Assembly: GCA_030645575.1 (NCBI GenBank) | Contig: JAUSMJ010000021.1 | Location: 1 to 48,154, forward strand | Direction of reading: 5' to 3' | Source: Caulobacter sp. | Lineage (GTDB): Bacteria > Pseudomonadota > Alphaproteobacteria > Caulobacterales > Caulobacteraceae | DNA: 48,154 bases | In this document: positions 25,419 through 35,434 of the stretch, piece after piece | Layout: each line of letters opens with the position of its first letter | Numbering within the stretch: position 1 is the first letter of the stretch | The notes under the pieces: generated by a model | Database searches by the model: none | What the model saw: only the letters and a program-made list of their open reading frames with translations | Told to the model about the DNA's origin: nothing | Translations under genes and position numbers: made by a program

Positions 25419-25835
25419 TCATGGGGTGTTCTGCTGGGCGTCGTCGGCCGCGATGAGGATCAGCAGCACGATGAGCGCCACGCTGTACTCGCTCCCGCCC
25501 GTCCCGTGCTCGCCGACAAACCAGCCGAGCCTGGCGTGAATGAGAACAATGCCTCCGAATACGATCACAAACAGGAACCCGGCGGCCCAGCGAACCCACC
25601 GCCGAAAGATCAACGCCAGTCCCGCCAGCAACTCGACAATGGTGATGAGCCAGACCCACGCGAGCCCGGCGGGAAATCCCACCCCTTCCATGAACTGCGC
25701 GAACTGGGGAATCGTCCAAAGTACAATCCGTCCCACGGCATGCGCCATGAAGAAGACGGCCGTCGCGACACGCGCCAGGCAGAACGCCTGAGCGAGGGTG
25801 AGCCATGGGATGCCCTTGGCCAGCCTGGTGATCAT
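25419..25835 (-). CDS. DoxX-like membrane protein
   Basis: The 138-residue protein has four membrane segments and the DoxX pattern: ARVATAVFFMAHAVGRI, then FPAGLAWVWLITIVELLAGL ALIF, then the third and fourth helices with FVIVFGGIVLIHARLGWFVG. The start at 25835 was chosen because a GAGGGGAAG site precedes it. DoxX proteins are inner-membrane proteins of redox or stress type with no single defined reaction. It is divergent from the sensor kinase gene at 26108, with a 272-bp gap in which nothing else was seen. Confidence 0.75.
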   Translation of the reverse strand: MITRLAKGIPWLTLAQAFCLARVATAVFFMAHAVGRIVLWTIPQFAQFMEGVGFPAGLAWVWLITIVELLAGLALIFRRWVRWAAGFLFVIVFGGIVLIHARLGWFVGEHGTGGSEYSVALIVLLILIAADDAQQNTP

Positions 25836-26107
25836 TGTAGCTCTTCCCCTCAAGTTCAATGTGGCCTCCCGCCGGGACAGGACGACAATCCTCGGGCCCG
25901 CGCCGGAACACCGGCAAACCGGCCGAGCGGCTTCCGCCCTCCGCCGCCGCTTCGTGTCAGGACCTTTCAGGGCCGACGCTATTCATGTTTCAGTCCAGCT
26001 TCATCCGTCGAAAAACCAGGATGCGTCTCTGAACCGACGAGGCGAGGACAATTCGGCGAACGGCGGCGAGGAACCGACGAACGCCACGAGACTGCGGCTG
26101 CCGGGAG

Positions 26108-27205
26108 ATGACGTTGACAATCACACCCCGGGGGCCAGCGACCGACGCCAAGGACCTGGCCCGCAGCGATTTCTGGCGCGCGACCTGGCAGGTCAGTGGC
26201 GCCTATTGGTTGTGCTACCTGGTGTTGAACTGCGTGCTGTGGGGAATGGCGGGCTGCGACCCGGCGGACAGATTTCTCGGCAAGTTGATCCTGCTTTCGT
26301 TCTGCGCGGTCGTCAGCCTGTTGATGACAGCGGTCCTTTACCGTCTTCGACATATGAAATTCATAAACAAGGCTCAGCTATGCTTAATAATGGCGGCGTG
26401 TGGATCTCCGTCGTTTTGTATCGCCGACCACTTTATATTTGCTGTGCTCATTTATCCAAAGACTATTATTCCAAATATTGAATATTTCACGTACTCAATG
26501 ATTGAAGGGTTTTCTATTTTCTTTGGATGGTCTTCGCTTTCTTTAGCAATGCTATTCAACGCAGATGTTCGCGATCGCGAACGCCTCCTTGCCGCCGCCC
26601 GGGAAGAAGCGCTGGGGGCCCAGATGAGAGCCCTCCGCTATCAGGTGAACCCCCACTTCCTGTTCAACACGCTGAACTCGGTTGCCGGCCTGATTGAGGA
26701 AAATGCAGCGGACCGTGCCGGAAGGATCGTTCTGTCCTTGTCGACCTTTCTGCGGACGACATTGACGCTGGACCCCATTCAGAGCGTTCGGCTGGCTGAC
26801 GAGCTGGCGCTTCAGGAGGACTATCTGGAGATCGAACGCGAGCGCTTCAGCGACAGGATGGCGCTGGACATCGAAGTGAGGGACGGCGCCAGCGAAGTCA
26901 TGGTGCCGAGCCTGATCCTGCAGCCGCTGATCGAAAACGCCATGAAGCATGGTGTGGGCGCAACAAGCGGAAAGGTCAGCATCTCAATCCTCGCCTCGCG
27001 CCAAGCGGGGCGCCTGCGGGTAACGATAGAGAACGATATGCCGGCCGCTGGTCGTGCCCACGCAACTGTCGGCTCGGGCATTGGCCTTCGCAATGTCGCG
27101 CAAAGAGTCAGGGCTCTTTTCGGAGACCAGGGCTACGTTGCCTTCGGACCGTGCCGGCCGGGCCGCTACCGGGCTGAGCTCGAACTGCCATGGATCCTGG
27201 CATGA
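26108..27205 (+). CDS. LytS/AlgZ-type sensor histidine kinase
   Basis: The 365-residue protein has four predicted membrane helices (about 30-48, 58-78, 88-115, 128-150). A His_kinase (PF06580-type) domain follows, with RYQVNPHFLFNTLNS (His183), the N-box ENAMKHGVG, and a C-terminal ATPase with GSGIGLRNVAQRV. This family works with LytTR regulators, and one follows at once (4-base overlap). The membrane-helix part (bases about 26340-26560) is markedly AT-rich compared with the rest of the gene. Confidence 0.92.
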   Translation: MTLTITPRGPATDAKDLARSDFWRATWQVSGAYWLCYLVLNCVLWGMAGCDPADRFLGKLILLSFCAVVSLLMTAVLYRLRHMKFINKAQLCLIMAACGSPSFCIADHFIFAVLIYPKTIIPNIEYFTYSMIEGFSIFFGWSSLSLAMLFNADVRDRERLLAAAREEALGAQMRALRYQVNPHFLFNTLNSVAGLIEENAADRAGRIVLSLSTFLRTTLTLDPIQSVRLADELALQEDYLEIERERFSDRMALDIEVRDGASEVMVPSLILQPLIENAMKHGVGATSGKVSISILASRQAGRLRVTIENDMPAAGRAHATVGSGIGLRNVAQRVRALFGDQGYVAFGPCRPGRYRAELELPWILA

Positions 27206-27981
27206 ACGCGCCATCTGTTCTCGTCGTTGATGACGAGCCACTCGCGCGCCGTCGCGCCGTCAGGCTCTTGCGACAGCTCGTCGATGTTGGCTCGATACAG
27301 GAGGCCGGCGACATCGAGCAGGCTCGCTCGATTTTGGACGCGGCCTCGATTGACGTGCTGCTGCTCGATATCCAGATGCCGGGAGGATCTGGATTTGATC
27401 TACTCGAAACCCTGTCCTCACCCCCGGGAGCCGTCGTCTTTGTCACGGCTTTCGACGACCAGGCGCTCAGGGCCTTCGAGGCCCAGGCCACCGACTACAT
27501 CACCAAGCCGATCGACCCCGGTCGGTTGCAGGCCGCGTTTCGCCGGGCGATGAACGTCGTTCATGCGCGCGCCAACCTGGACCGCATTTCCGAACTTGCC
27601 GAGACGGTCAAGGCATTGAGACGCTCGGGCGCGGGCCGGCCCCGAGGCCTCAGTGAATTCTGGGTCAAGGTGCGCAACGACTATGTCAGATTGCCTGCGG
27701 CGGGGATCAGCCACTTTCAGGCTGATCGGGACTATGTCCAGATCCATGCCGCCTCCGGGACCTACCTGCATCATGAGAGTCTGGCGTCTCTGGAGCGCCG
27801 GTTGGACGACGAAGAGTTCGTGCGGGTTCACCGCAGCACCATCGTCCGACGTGACCATATCGTCCGCATCAAGACCAATCCTCTATCGTCCATGATCGCG
27901 GTCCTGGCCGACGGATCGGAGATCCGCGTCGGCCGAACCTATGCCTCGACCGTTAGGAGCCGTCTGGCGAAACCCGGCTGA
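27202..27981 (+). CDS. LytTR-family response regulator
   Basis: The 259-residue protein has a receiver domain (about 5-117; phospho-acceptor Asp56 in LLLDIQMPGGSG) and a C-terminal LytTR DNA-binding domain (about 155-255; FQADRDYVQIHAASGTYLHH, FVRVHRSTIVRRDHI). The start at 27202 overlaps the kinase stop (ATGA), so the pair is co-translated. Targets are unknown; the divergent DoxX gene is the nearest candidate. Confidence 0.93.
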   Translation: MNAPSVLVVDDEPLARRRAVRLLRQLVDVGSIQEAGDIEQARSILDAASIDVLLLDIQMPGGSGFDLLETLSSPPGAVVFVTAFDDQALRAFEAQATDYITKPIDPGRLQAAFRRAMNVVHARANLDRISELAETVKALRRSGAGRPRGLSEFWVKVRNDYVRLPAAGISHFQADRDYVQIHAASGTYLHHESLASLERRLDDEEFVRVHRSTIVRRDHIVRIKTNPLSSMIAVLADGSEIRVGRTYASTVRSRLAKPG

Positions 27982-28364
27982 CGTCGCGGGCAAGACATCA
28001 CGTTTGATTTTTACAGGAGCACCATTTCCCCTTTTGTCCGCCTCGTGGCGCGCTTTCATGCGGCATCGTTGGCCGCGCGCAAGGAAATCGCGCTCTTGCG
28101 CGCCTCGCCGTCCCGTTGATGCGCGTCATTGCGTTCGACGGCGCGTTTCCGGTCAGTTCGATATCCTGGACACCGCGGGGCGGCGCCCGGCCAAACCTGG
28201 TCTCCTCCAACGTCCTCCCCGCCAGGCCTCCCGTAAGAGCAGCGAAGGGGGAAGACCCCTGTCGTCTTGAGCGCGGCCGGGCATTGAACGCCGAATCCGG
28301 AGCATCCCGCGGACGCCAAGGCGTCTTTTGCATCGGCGCGTCGATCGCGACCGGCTCGGCGAGA
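27982..28364. other. Intergenic region containing a repeat copy
   Basis: No gene is supported. It contains the first copy of the direct repeat (about 28015-28070). The rest has only shadow frames. It separates the two-component pair from the convergent DUF5694 gene. Confidence 0.45.
28015..28070 (+). repeat. Direct repeat, copy 1 (core TTGTCCGCCTCGTGGCGCGCT)
   Basis: The core at 28034-28054 recurs identically at 29659-29679 in the same orientation, with looser similarity from CAGGAGC upstream to about 15 bases beyond. The core given in the call is 21 bases long; it begins TTGTCCGCC and ends GGCGCGCT. The two copies flank the DUF5694 gene. Confidence 0.7.
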
Positions 28365-29516
28365 TCAGTCCTTCCTCGCCGCCGCCGCTCCAGGCAGCTC
28401 CGCGCGCCCCTGGCGCAGCACCTGCCGCGCATCGACGATCCGAATGTCCGTCATCATGTCGAGATAGGCGTCAAGCCAGGGTTTGTGGCTGGCGCCAACG
28501 ATGACGAGCACCCGCCCGCCCGGGGCCGTCGCGGCGGCCTCGCGAATGTTGGCGGCCATGCGCAGGTTTCTCGCTTCCCACTCGCCCATGCGCACGCGGC
28601 CGGCGTCTTGAGGGTAGGCGCGATCGATCATGATCAGCCATTGCGCGCGCGCGTCCACAAGGCCGGCGCCTGGCGCATTGATCTCAAGGTAGGTGTCGAG
28701 CGCCTCGGCCGCGTCACGCAGCCGATCGCCCGATTGGGCGAGGCGAGCGAAGTCCGGACGCGCCAACCCCTCCGCGATGCCGGGATCGGCCCCGATCGCC
28801 GCCCCGAGCACCTCGGCGATCGGGAAGATGAGATCTAGCCCCGATTGATCATCCATCGGATGCAGGCGCTCCAGGCCCAGCCTGGCCGCCAGACGGGCGC
28901 CGATGAGCGCGCTTTCGTTCTTGCGGGCGGCAAAGGCTTCGAGTTGCGCCCCTATCGTTTGCGGAAAATCGTCGGCAACCCGCTCGGACGGCGAGAGACG
29001 CCACCATTGCACAAGGGCGGAGTTGGGATCGCCCGACGCCAGGAACAACATGGCCATGCGCCGGCGCCGGGCGGCGGTCGGCTCAGCGCCAAGCGCCGAC
29101 AATGCGGCCCGCGCTTCGGCCTCCGCCGCGGGGAGATCCAGGTCCGTGTGCGCGCGCGCCGCGGCCGCCAGGGTCAGGGCTGACGATCCGAAACCCTTTG
29201 CGACACCGGGATAGACAGCCTGATACGCCGACAGGGCCGAGAGACTTTCGCCAGACAAGTTCTCAATCGCGATGACGTCTGGATGGAACGACTGGAGCCT
29301 CTGCAGCAGTCCCTCAAGCGCCGCGGGGTCGAACTCAGCCGGCGTCATCGAAAGATGCGGCGTCGCAAGAACGAGAACTTCGGTCCGCTCGCCCGCGACC
29401 TCCTGGTGATAGTCACGGGGGTCGAAGGCGCCGCCCGCCAGGGCCGACGCCTGCGCCCCGCCGATCGACAGAAACGCGCCGGCGGCGACCGCGGCCATCA
29501 AACGACGCATGCTCAT
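28365..29516 (-). CDS. DUF5694-like exported protein
   Basis: The 383-residue protein has a signal peptide ([20 protein letters not shown]). The start at 29516 was chosen from this signal and an upstream TGGAGG. The body begins with a TraB/GumN-like strand pattern ([34 protein letters not shown]) and ends with [20 protein letters not shown], the arrangement seen in DUF5694 proteins. The function of that family is not established. It is flanked by direct repeats at about 28015 and 29641. Confidence 0.7.
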   Translation of the reverse strand: MSMRRLMAAVAAGAFLSIGGAQASALAGGAFDPRDYHQEVAGERTEVLVLATPHLSMTPAEFDPAALEGLLQRLQSFHPDVIAIENLSGESLSALSAYQAVYPGVAKGFGSSALTLAAAARAHTDLDLPAAEAEARAALSALGAEPTAARRRRMAMLFLASGDPNSALVQWWRLSPSERVADDFPQTIGAQLEAFAARKNESALIGARLAARLGLERLHPMDDQSGLDLIFPIAEVLGAAIGADPGIAEGLARPDFARLAQSGDRLRDAAEALDTYLEINAPGAGLVDARAQWLIMIDRAYPQDAGRVRMGEWEARNLRMAANIREAAATAPGGRVLVIVGASHKPWLDAYLDMMTDIRIVDARQVLRQGRAELPGAAAARKD

Positions 29517-29640
29517 TCTGTCCTCCAGGGCGCCGGGGGAGGGGGGGGCAATTCCAGCACCGGCACTGTGTGACGCCCACCGGCGTGGCGCCGTGCGCAA
29601 CACAGTACCGTGGAGGAAATGGAACGGAAATAGGGGGAGG

Positions 29641-29697
29641 CAGGAGCCCTGTCCCCCCTTGTCCGCCTCGTGGCGCGCTATCACGCCGACATCATCG
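29641..29697 (+). repeat. Direct repeat, copy 2
   Basis: This is the second copy of the repeat at 28015-28070, with the identical 21-base core at 29659-29679. It is followed by a small GC-rich hairpin (CTCCCGGCGGGAG, about 29729-29741). It lies between the DUF5694 gene start and the recA promoter. Confidence 0.7.
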
Positions 29698-29765
29698 ACC
29701 CCGGCCTCCGGCCGCTTCACCCTGCTCCCGGCGGGAGCGGGCACAATTTTTACGCGTATCAATGA

Positions 29766-29802
29766 GAACATATTGCCAACCGGAACAAACCATGATCATA
29801 GT
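29766..29802 (+). promoter_or_regulatory. recA promoter with SOS-like LexA box
   Basis: GAACATATTGCCAAC (29766-29780) matches the alphaproteobacterial SOS box GAAC-N7-GAAC at 7 of 8 fixed bases. It overlaps a possible -35 TTGCCA (29773-29778), with a -10 CATAGT 18 bp on (29797-29802). LexA repression of recA through such boxes is established in alphaproteobacteria; transcription would start about 45 bp before recA. Confidence 0.65.
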
Positions 29803-29854
29803 TCGTTCGTCGCCCGACGCGGGCCGGCAGAATCGTGGAATAAGGACGGCTCCC

Positions 29855-30922
<1,068 letters not shown>

Positions 30923-31509
30923 TCCGGCCCCGACCGGTTCGCGGCGCGCCTCTCCGCGCCGGGCGCCTGCCCACCCGCCGCCCGCGCGGCCCCGCGGGGT
31001 CCGCCGCGATCGAAGGACGTCCGGCTCCACCGCCGGGCGTCCTTTTTCGCATGCAGGAACGCCCCTCTTCCCGGAGGGAGAAGGTGGCCTGCGGAGCAGG
31101 TCGGATCAGGGAATACAGCGGTGGGCGGCCCCAACCTGGTCGCGGGCTTTTCAGGACGCCTTCAGCTGTTGACCGGGCGCCCCCCTTCGGCCTCGACGCA
31201 ATTGCGAGCTCCGGCCGGTCGCCCTGGTCAAGGACAGGCCCCTTCGGGCCCACCGCCGCGCGGCCGCGAAGCGGTCCTTGAGCGGGCCGTCCGCCGGAGC
31301 AACACTGGCCGTCAAGACATCGGGGCGCGGTCCGCCGCGTGGACGATGGGCGCCGCTCGACGCCCTGCCTGGCCACCATCCACCCGGCCTTCAAACCCGC
31401 CGCCGCGCCCTTTTCCTTTGTGACCGCGCCGCCCCTTGGCTAATGAGCCCCTTCAATCCACACCCGGCGACGGCGTCCGCGCCCGGACCGACAACAGCCT
31501 GGCCGACCG
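30923..31509. other. recA-alaS intergenic region
   Basis: It holds the recA terminator (31014-31047) and, at about 31060-31112, a degenerate half of the GGGAG...GGTGGCC repeat seen at 40584-40709. The remaining 400 bp to alaS has no supported gene; frames here are low-complexity. The alaS promoter must lie in it, but no clear -35/-10 pair stands out. Confidence 0.5.
31014..31047 (+). terminator. Rho-independent terminator after recA
   Basis: AGGACGTCCGGC, loop TCCACC, GCCGGGCGTCCT then TTTT: a 12-bp stem with one G-T pair. Lies 91 bp after the recA stop. Confidence 0.85.
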
Positions 31510-34146
31510 ATGAAGAGTCTCAACGATATCCGCAGCGCCTTCCTCGACTATTTCGGGAGCCAGGATCACCTGGTGACCCCGTCCGCGCCGCTGGTGCCGC
31601 GGAACGATCCGACCCTGCTGTTCGTCAACGCCGGCATGGTGCCGTTCAAGAACGTGTTCACCGGCGCGGAGACCCCGCCCGCGCCGCGCGCGGCCTCGTC
31701 ACAGAAGTGCGTGCGCGCCGGCGGCAAGCACAACGATCTGGACAACGTCGGCTACACGGCCCGCCACCACACCTTCTTCGAGATGCTCGGCAACTTCTCG
31801 TTCGGCGACTATTTCAAGGAACAGGCGATCGTCCACGCCTGGACCCTGCTGACGCGCGACTTCGGTCTGCCGAAGGACAAGCTGCTGGTCACCGTCTACC
31901 ACACCGACGACGAGGCGGCCGCCCTGTGGCGCGCAGTCGCCGGCCTGCCCGACGACCGGATCATCCGCATCGCCACCAGCGACAACTTCTGGTCGATGGG
32001 CGACACCGGCCCCTGCGGCCCCTGTTCGGAAATCTTCTACGACCACGGCGAGGGCATCTTCGGCGGCCCGCCCGGCAGCGCCGACGAGGACGGCGACCGG
32101 TTCATCGAGATCTGGAACCTGGTGTTCATGCAGTTCGAGCAGCACCTCGACGGGTCGCGCACCGACCTGCCCAGGCCCTCGATCGACACGGGCATGGGCC
32201 TGGAGCGGATCGCCGCGGTGATGCAGGGCGTGCACGACAACTATGACGTCGATCTGTTCCGCACCCTGATCGCCGCCAGCGAAGAGGCCACCGGCGTCAA
32301 GGCCGTGGGCGACCGCGCGCCGTCGCACCGGGTCATCGCCGACCATCTGCGTACGGCCTCGTTCCTGATCGCCGACGGCGTCACGCCCTCGAACGAGGGC
32401 CGCGGCTACGTCCTGCGCCGGATCATGCGCCGGGCCATGCGCCACGCCCATCTGCTGGGCGCGGCCGAGCCGCTGCTGCACCGCCTGGCCCCGACGCTGG
32501 TGGCGGAGATGGGCGGCGCCTATCCCGAGCTGCGCCGCGCCCAGCCGGCCATCGTCGACACCCTGCGCCAGGAGGAGGAGCGGTTCCGCGTCACCCTCGG
32601 CCGCGGCATGGGCCTGCTCGACGAGGCCACGGCCGGCCTGGCCGCCGGCGGGGTGCTGGGCGGCGAGGTCGCCTTCAAGCTCTACGACACCTACGGCTTC
32701 CCGCTCGACCTGACCCAGGACGCGGTGCGCGCCAAGGGGCTGACCGTCGATACCGACGGCTTCGACGCGGCGATGGACCGGCAGCGCGAGATGGCCCGCG
32801 CCAACTGGGCCGGCTCGGGCCAGCAGGCCGCCGGCACCCAGTGGTTCGCCATCCGCGACCGGCTCGGCCCGACCGCGTTCACCGGCTACGACGGCGTCGA
32901 CGGGACCGGCGACCTGCTGGCCCTGGTCAAGGACGGCGCCGAGGTCTCCGAGGCCGGCGTCGGCGAGACGGTCCAGGCCCTGTTTGACCGCACCCCCTTC
33001 TACGCCGAGAGCGGCGGCCAGGCCGGCGACGTCGGCCTGATCGACTGGGCCGGCGGCTCGGCCCGCGTGATCGACGCGCAGAAACAGGCCGGCGACCTGC
33101 ATGTGCATGAGCTGGAGATCGTTTCGGGCGCCCTCAAGCCCGGCCAGGCCGTGACCCTCCGCGTCGATCCGGCCAATCGCGCGACCACGCGCGCCAACCA
33201 CTCGGCCGCCCACCTGATGCACGCGGCCCTGCGCCATGTGCTGGGCGAGCACGTGACCCAGAAGGGCCAGATGGTCGATGGCGAGCGCCTACGCTTCGAC
33301 TTCAGCCACGGCGGCCCGCTGACGACCGACGAGCTGACCCGCATCGAGGACGAGGTCAACGCCGTGGTGCTGCAGAACCGCGCGGCCGAGACGAAGATGA
33401 TGGCCCCGCAGCAGGCCATCGAGGCCGGGGCCATGGCCCTGTTCGGCGAGAAATACGGCGACGAGGTGCGCGTGCTGACGCTGGGCCAGAGCCTGGCCGG
33501 GCAGGGCGCCTATTCGGTCGAGCTGTGCGGCGGCACCCACGTGGCCCGCACCGGCGACATCGGCCTGTTCAAGATCGTCAGCGAGAGCGGCATCGCCGCC
33601 GGCGTGCGCCGCATCGAGGGCCTGACCGGCGAGGCCGCGCGCCGTTGGCTGCAGGACCAGGCCAATGTGGCCCGGGAGATCGCCGACCGGTTCAAGGTTC
33701 CCGTGGCCGAGGCGCCGGCCCGGGTCGAGGCCCTCGACGCCCAGCGCCGCAAGGCCGAGAAGGACCTGGCCGAGGCGAAGAAGACCCTCGCCCTGGGCGG
33801 CGGCGGCGCCGGCCCCGTGGCGGCCGAGGACGTCGGCGGCGTCAGCTTCATCGGCAAGGTGCTTGACGGCGTCGGTGGCAAGGAACTGCGCGGCCTGGCC
33901 GAAGAGTTCCGCAAGCAGGCGGGCGTGGTGGCCATCGTCGGCACGGCCGACGGTAAGGCGGCCGTGGCGGTGGCCGTCGCCTCGGACCTGACCGGCCGCT
34001 TCAACGCCGCCGACCTCGCCCGCGCCGCCGTGATCGCCATGGGCGGCCAGGGCGCCGGCGGCAAACCCGACTTCGCCCAGGGCGGCGCGCCGGACGACAG
34101 CCTGGCGGCGGAGGGCGTCGCGGCGGTGCGGGCGGCGCTGGGTTGA
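31510..34146 (+). CDS. alaS: Alanyl-tRNA synthetase
   Basis: AlaS charges tRNA-Ala and edits mischarged Ser and Gly. The 878-residue length is normal. The N-terminus is [20 protein letters not shown], with the class II catalytic domain ([35 protein letters not shown]). The editing domain has [12 protein letters not shown] and the zinc-site CGGTH (Cys673), and the C-terminal C-Ala domain follows. Its position downstream of recA is shared with C. crescentus, as I recall. Confidence 0.98.
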   Translation: MKSLNDIRSAFLDYFGSQDHLVTPSAPLVPRNDPTLLFVNAGMVPFKNVFTGAETPPAPRAASSQKCVRAGGKHNDLDNVGYTARHHTFFEMLGNFSFGDYFKEQAIVHAWTLLTRDFGLPKDKLLVTVYHTDDEAAALWRAVAGLPDDRIIRIATSDNFWSMGDTGPCGPCSEIFYDHGEGIFGGPPGSADEDGDRFIEIWNLVFMQFEQHLDGSRTDLPRPSIDTGMGLERIAAVMQGVHDNYDVDLFRTLIAASEEATGVKAVGDRAPSHRVIADHLRTASFLIADGVTPSNEGRGYVLRRIMRRAMRHAHLLGAAEPLLHRLAPTLVAEMGGAYPELRRAQPAIVDTLRQEEERFRVTLGRGMGLLDEATAGLAAGGVLGGEVAFKLYDTYGFPLDLTQDAVRAKGLTVDTDGFDAAMDRQREMARANWAGSGQQAAGTQWFAIRDRLGPTAFTGYDGVDGTGDLLALVKDGAEVSEAGVGETVQALFDRTPFYAESGGQAGDVGLIDWAGGSARVIDAQKQAGDLHVHELEIVSGALKPGQAVTLRVDPANRATTRANHSAAHLMHAALRHVLGEHVTQKGQMVDGERLRFDFSHGGPLTTDELTRIEDEVNAVVLQNRAAETKMMAPQQAIEAGAMALFGEKYGDEVRVLTLGQSLAGQGAYSVELCGGTHVARTGDIGLFKIVSESGIAAGVRRIEGLTGEAARRWLQDQANVAREIADRFKVPVAEAPARVEALDAQRRKAEKDLAEAKKTLALGGGGAGPVAAEDVGGVSFIGKVLDGVGGKELRGLAEEFRKQAGVVAIVGTADGKAAVAVAVASDLTGRFNAADLARAAVIAMGGQGAGGKPDFAQGGAPDDSLAAEGVAAVRAALG

Positions 34147-34152
34147 CCGCGA

Positions 34153-34247
34153 GGGGACATGTTCCGGCGATAGCCGGTACGTGTCCCCGACCAGGCGGCT
34201 GTTCATGTACCTGAAAAGTACGCGTCCCCTTTTCGCGTCCCCTTTTC
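34153..34247. repeat. Composite palindromic repeat, copy 1
   Basis: Module A (34153-34188) is GGGGACATGTTCCGGC, loop GATA, GCCGGTACGTGTCCCC, a 16-bp stem with two mismatches. Module B (34200-34229) runs from TGTTCATG to GCGTCCCC and is followed by a tandem 13-mer CGCGTCCCCTTTT (two copies, 34221-34247). Related copies occur at 35355-35434 and 36490-36557. The hairpin may also end the alaS transcript. Confidence 0.8.
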
Positions 34248-34321
34248 GTCGGCGATCCAGACGCCGAGGCGCTGCTAGCCGACCTCAAGCGCGAGGCCGA
34301 CGAGGACGACTGGGGCGCCGA

Positions 34322-34735
34322 TCAGGCCCGCGTGACGATCTTGGCCTGGCCCGCCTGGACCTTGGCCTGCACGGCGTCGGCCAGACGCCGGCGCAGGGCG
34401 TCGGACAGGCGGCCATAGCGCCACCAGGCTCCGCTGGGCTTGCGGGCGGGGCGCAGATCGTGGCCGGGCCAGCGGGTGATGTTGAGCTCGGAGGTGACGA
34501 TCCAGCTTGGGCGCTCCAGTCCCAGCGCGCCGCCGGGCAGCGCAATCTTGTCGTCATGGGCGGGCTCGGTCCCGGTGATCGGCATGACGACCACGCGTCG
34601 GCCGCCGTCCAGCACCGCCACGATGACGCAGCGCCGGTCCTTGACGCCTTCCAGCAGGCCGGCCGCGCGCTCGTGCGCCCACAGGTAGGCGAACTCGATG
34701 ACGTCGCCCCGCTCGGGCCCGCGCGGCTCAGCCAA
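34322..34735 (-). CDS. PemK/MazF-like toxin
   Basis: The 137-residue protein has the N-terminal GDVIEFAYLWAHERAAG and the RRCVIVAVLDGGRRVVVMPI / TGTEP pattern of PemK-like growth inhibitors, followed by the WIVTSELNITRWPGHDL segment. MazF/PemK toxins are RNases that act on mRNA. A TTG start is used, overlapping the antitoxin stop by 8 bases. It lies downstream of its antitoxin, the usual order. Confidence 0.8.
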   Translation of the reverse strand: MAEPRGPERGDVIEFAYLWAHERAAGLLEGVKDRRCVIVAVLDGGRRVVVMPITGTEPAHDDKIALPGGALGLERPSWIVTSELNITRWPGHDLRPARKPSGAWWRYGRLSDALRRRLADAVQAKVQAGQAKIVTRA

Positions 34736-35021
34736 TGATGGTGTCGCCGTCTTCGGCCGGGCCGGGAGCGCTCAGCTGGTCCAGGTCTTGGAGGATCGCG
34801 CTCGCCAGATCGGCCGGAAGCTCGGCGGTGAGATAGGTCTGCCGCTCCTGGTCCCTCAGGCGCTCATAATCCTCATAGGCCAGCAGCACATGGCGCGGCC
34901 GGCCGTGGGCGGTGATCACCACGGGCTGGCGCAGGGCCTTGTCGGTGACTTCCTTCCAATGGCGCAGGGCCTCCTTGGACGTGACCGTCCTGGCCGGGTC
35001 TTGTTCTGCGAGCGCCGCCAT
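34728..35021 (-). CDS. Phd/YefM-type antitoxin
   Basis: The 97-residue protein has the Phd/YefM N-terminal DNA-binding fold (ARTVTSKEALRHWKEVTDKA, then QPVVITAHGRPRHVLLAYED YERL) and an acidic C-terminus that would bind the toxin. The start at 35021 was chosen because GGAGGTGACA precedes it. It forms a bicistron with the PemK-like toxin. Phd/YefM antitoxins more often pair with Doc or RelE-type toxins, so this is a mixed pair. Confidence 0.85.
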   Translation of the reverse strand: MAALAEQDPARTVTSKEALRHWKEVTDKALRQPVVITAHGRPRHVLLAYEDYERLRDQERQTYLTAELPADLASAILQDLDQLSAPGPAEDGDTIIG

Positions 35022-35407
35022 TGTCACCTCCAAGATCAGATAAGCTGTAAATTACGACTTGGACGACCTTCAATCAAGCCCGCTTCCCTCTTAGCCGCTA
35101 AAGGGCCGCAGGCCCCTTCGTCCTGAAAAGGTGCGTCAGGGGGTCTGGGCGCCGGCGTCCGCCGTCACCCTGGCGCTCACGCCCGCAAACCCCTGACCGC
35201 GCTATGAAAAACGGCGGCGTGCAGGGCCGGTCGCCTCAGGCGCTCCATACTCGGCAATACCATCGGCGACCTGATCGTGGGGGCTGGCGGCGCCAAAGGT
35301 GGAGGCAGACCCGATTGGTGATTTGATCGCTCAGTACGCCGGCGTGGACGAGATGGGGAACAGTGCTCCCGTCCCCGTATTGCCCCCGCGCCTAACTGGC
35401 CGCTTGT
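35022..35407. other. Intergenic region with repeat fragments
   Basis: No gene is supported. It contains a short inverted GTCAGGGG/CCCCTGAC pair (about 35136-35201) and the module A-like hairpin at 35355-35376, next to repeat copy 2. Confidence 0.45.
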
Positions 35408-35434
35408 TCATCTACCTGAAAAGTGTGCGTCCCC
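35355..35434. repeat. Composite palindromic repeat, copy 2
   Basis: A hairpin GGGGAACAGTGC...GTCCCC (35355-35376) is followed by module B (35405-35434), which matches 34200-34229 at 27 of 30 bases. The YkgJ-type gene ends inside this repeat (stop at 35408-35410 on the minus strand). Confidence 0.75.

Noticed and set aside
31051..31480. Open frames between recA and alaS as small genes
   Set aside because: They have Pro/Arg-rich shadow composition, no ribosome sites, and include a degenerate repeat and the recA terminator region.
34253..34321. Plus-strand peptide GDPDAEALLADLKREADEDD as an antitoxin remnant
   Set aside because: It looks protein-like, but too little is present to assign a family and it runs into the antisense of the PemK-like gene.
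34322..35021. A classical MazEF or PhdDoc system
   Set aside because: The toxin lacks the Doc (Fic) motif and the antitoxin lacks the MazE/AbrB fold, so a mixed Phd/PemK pair is the better description.
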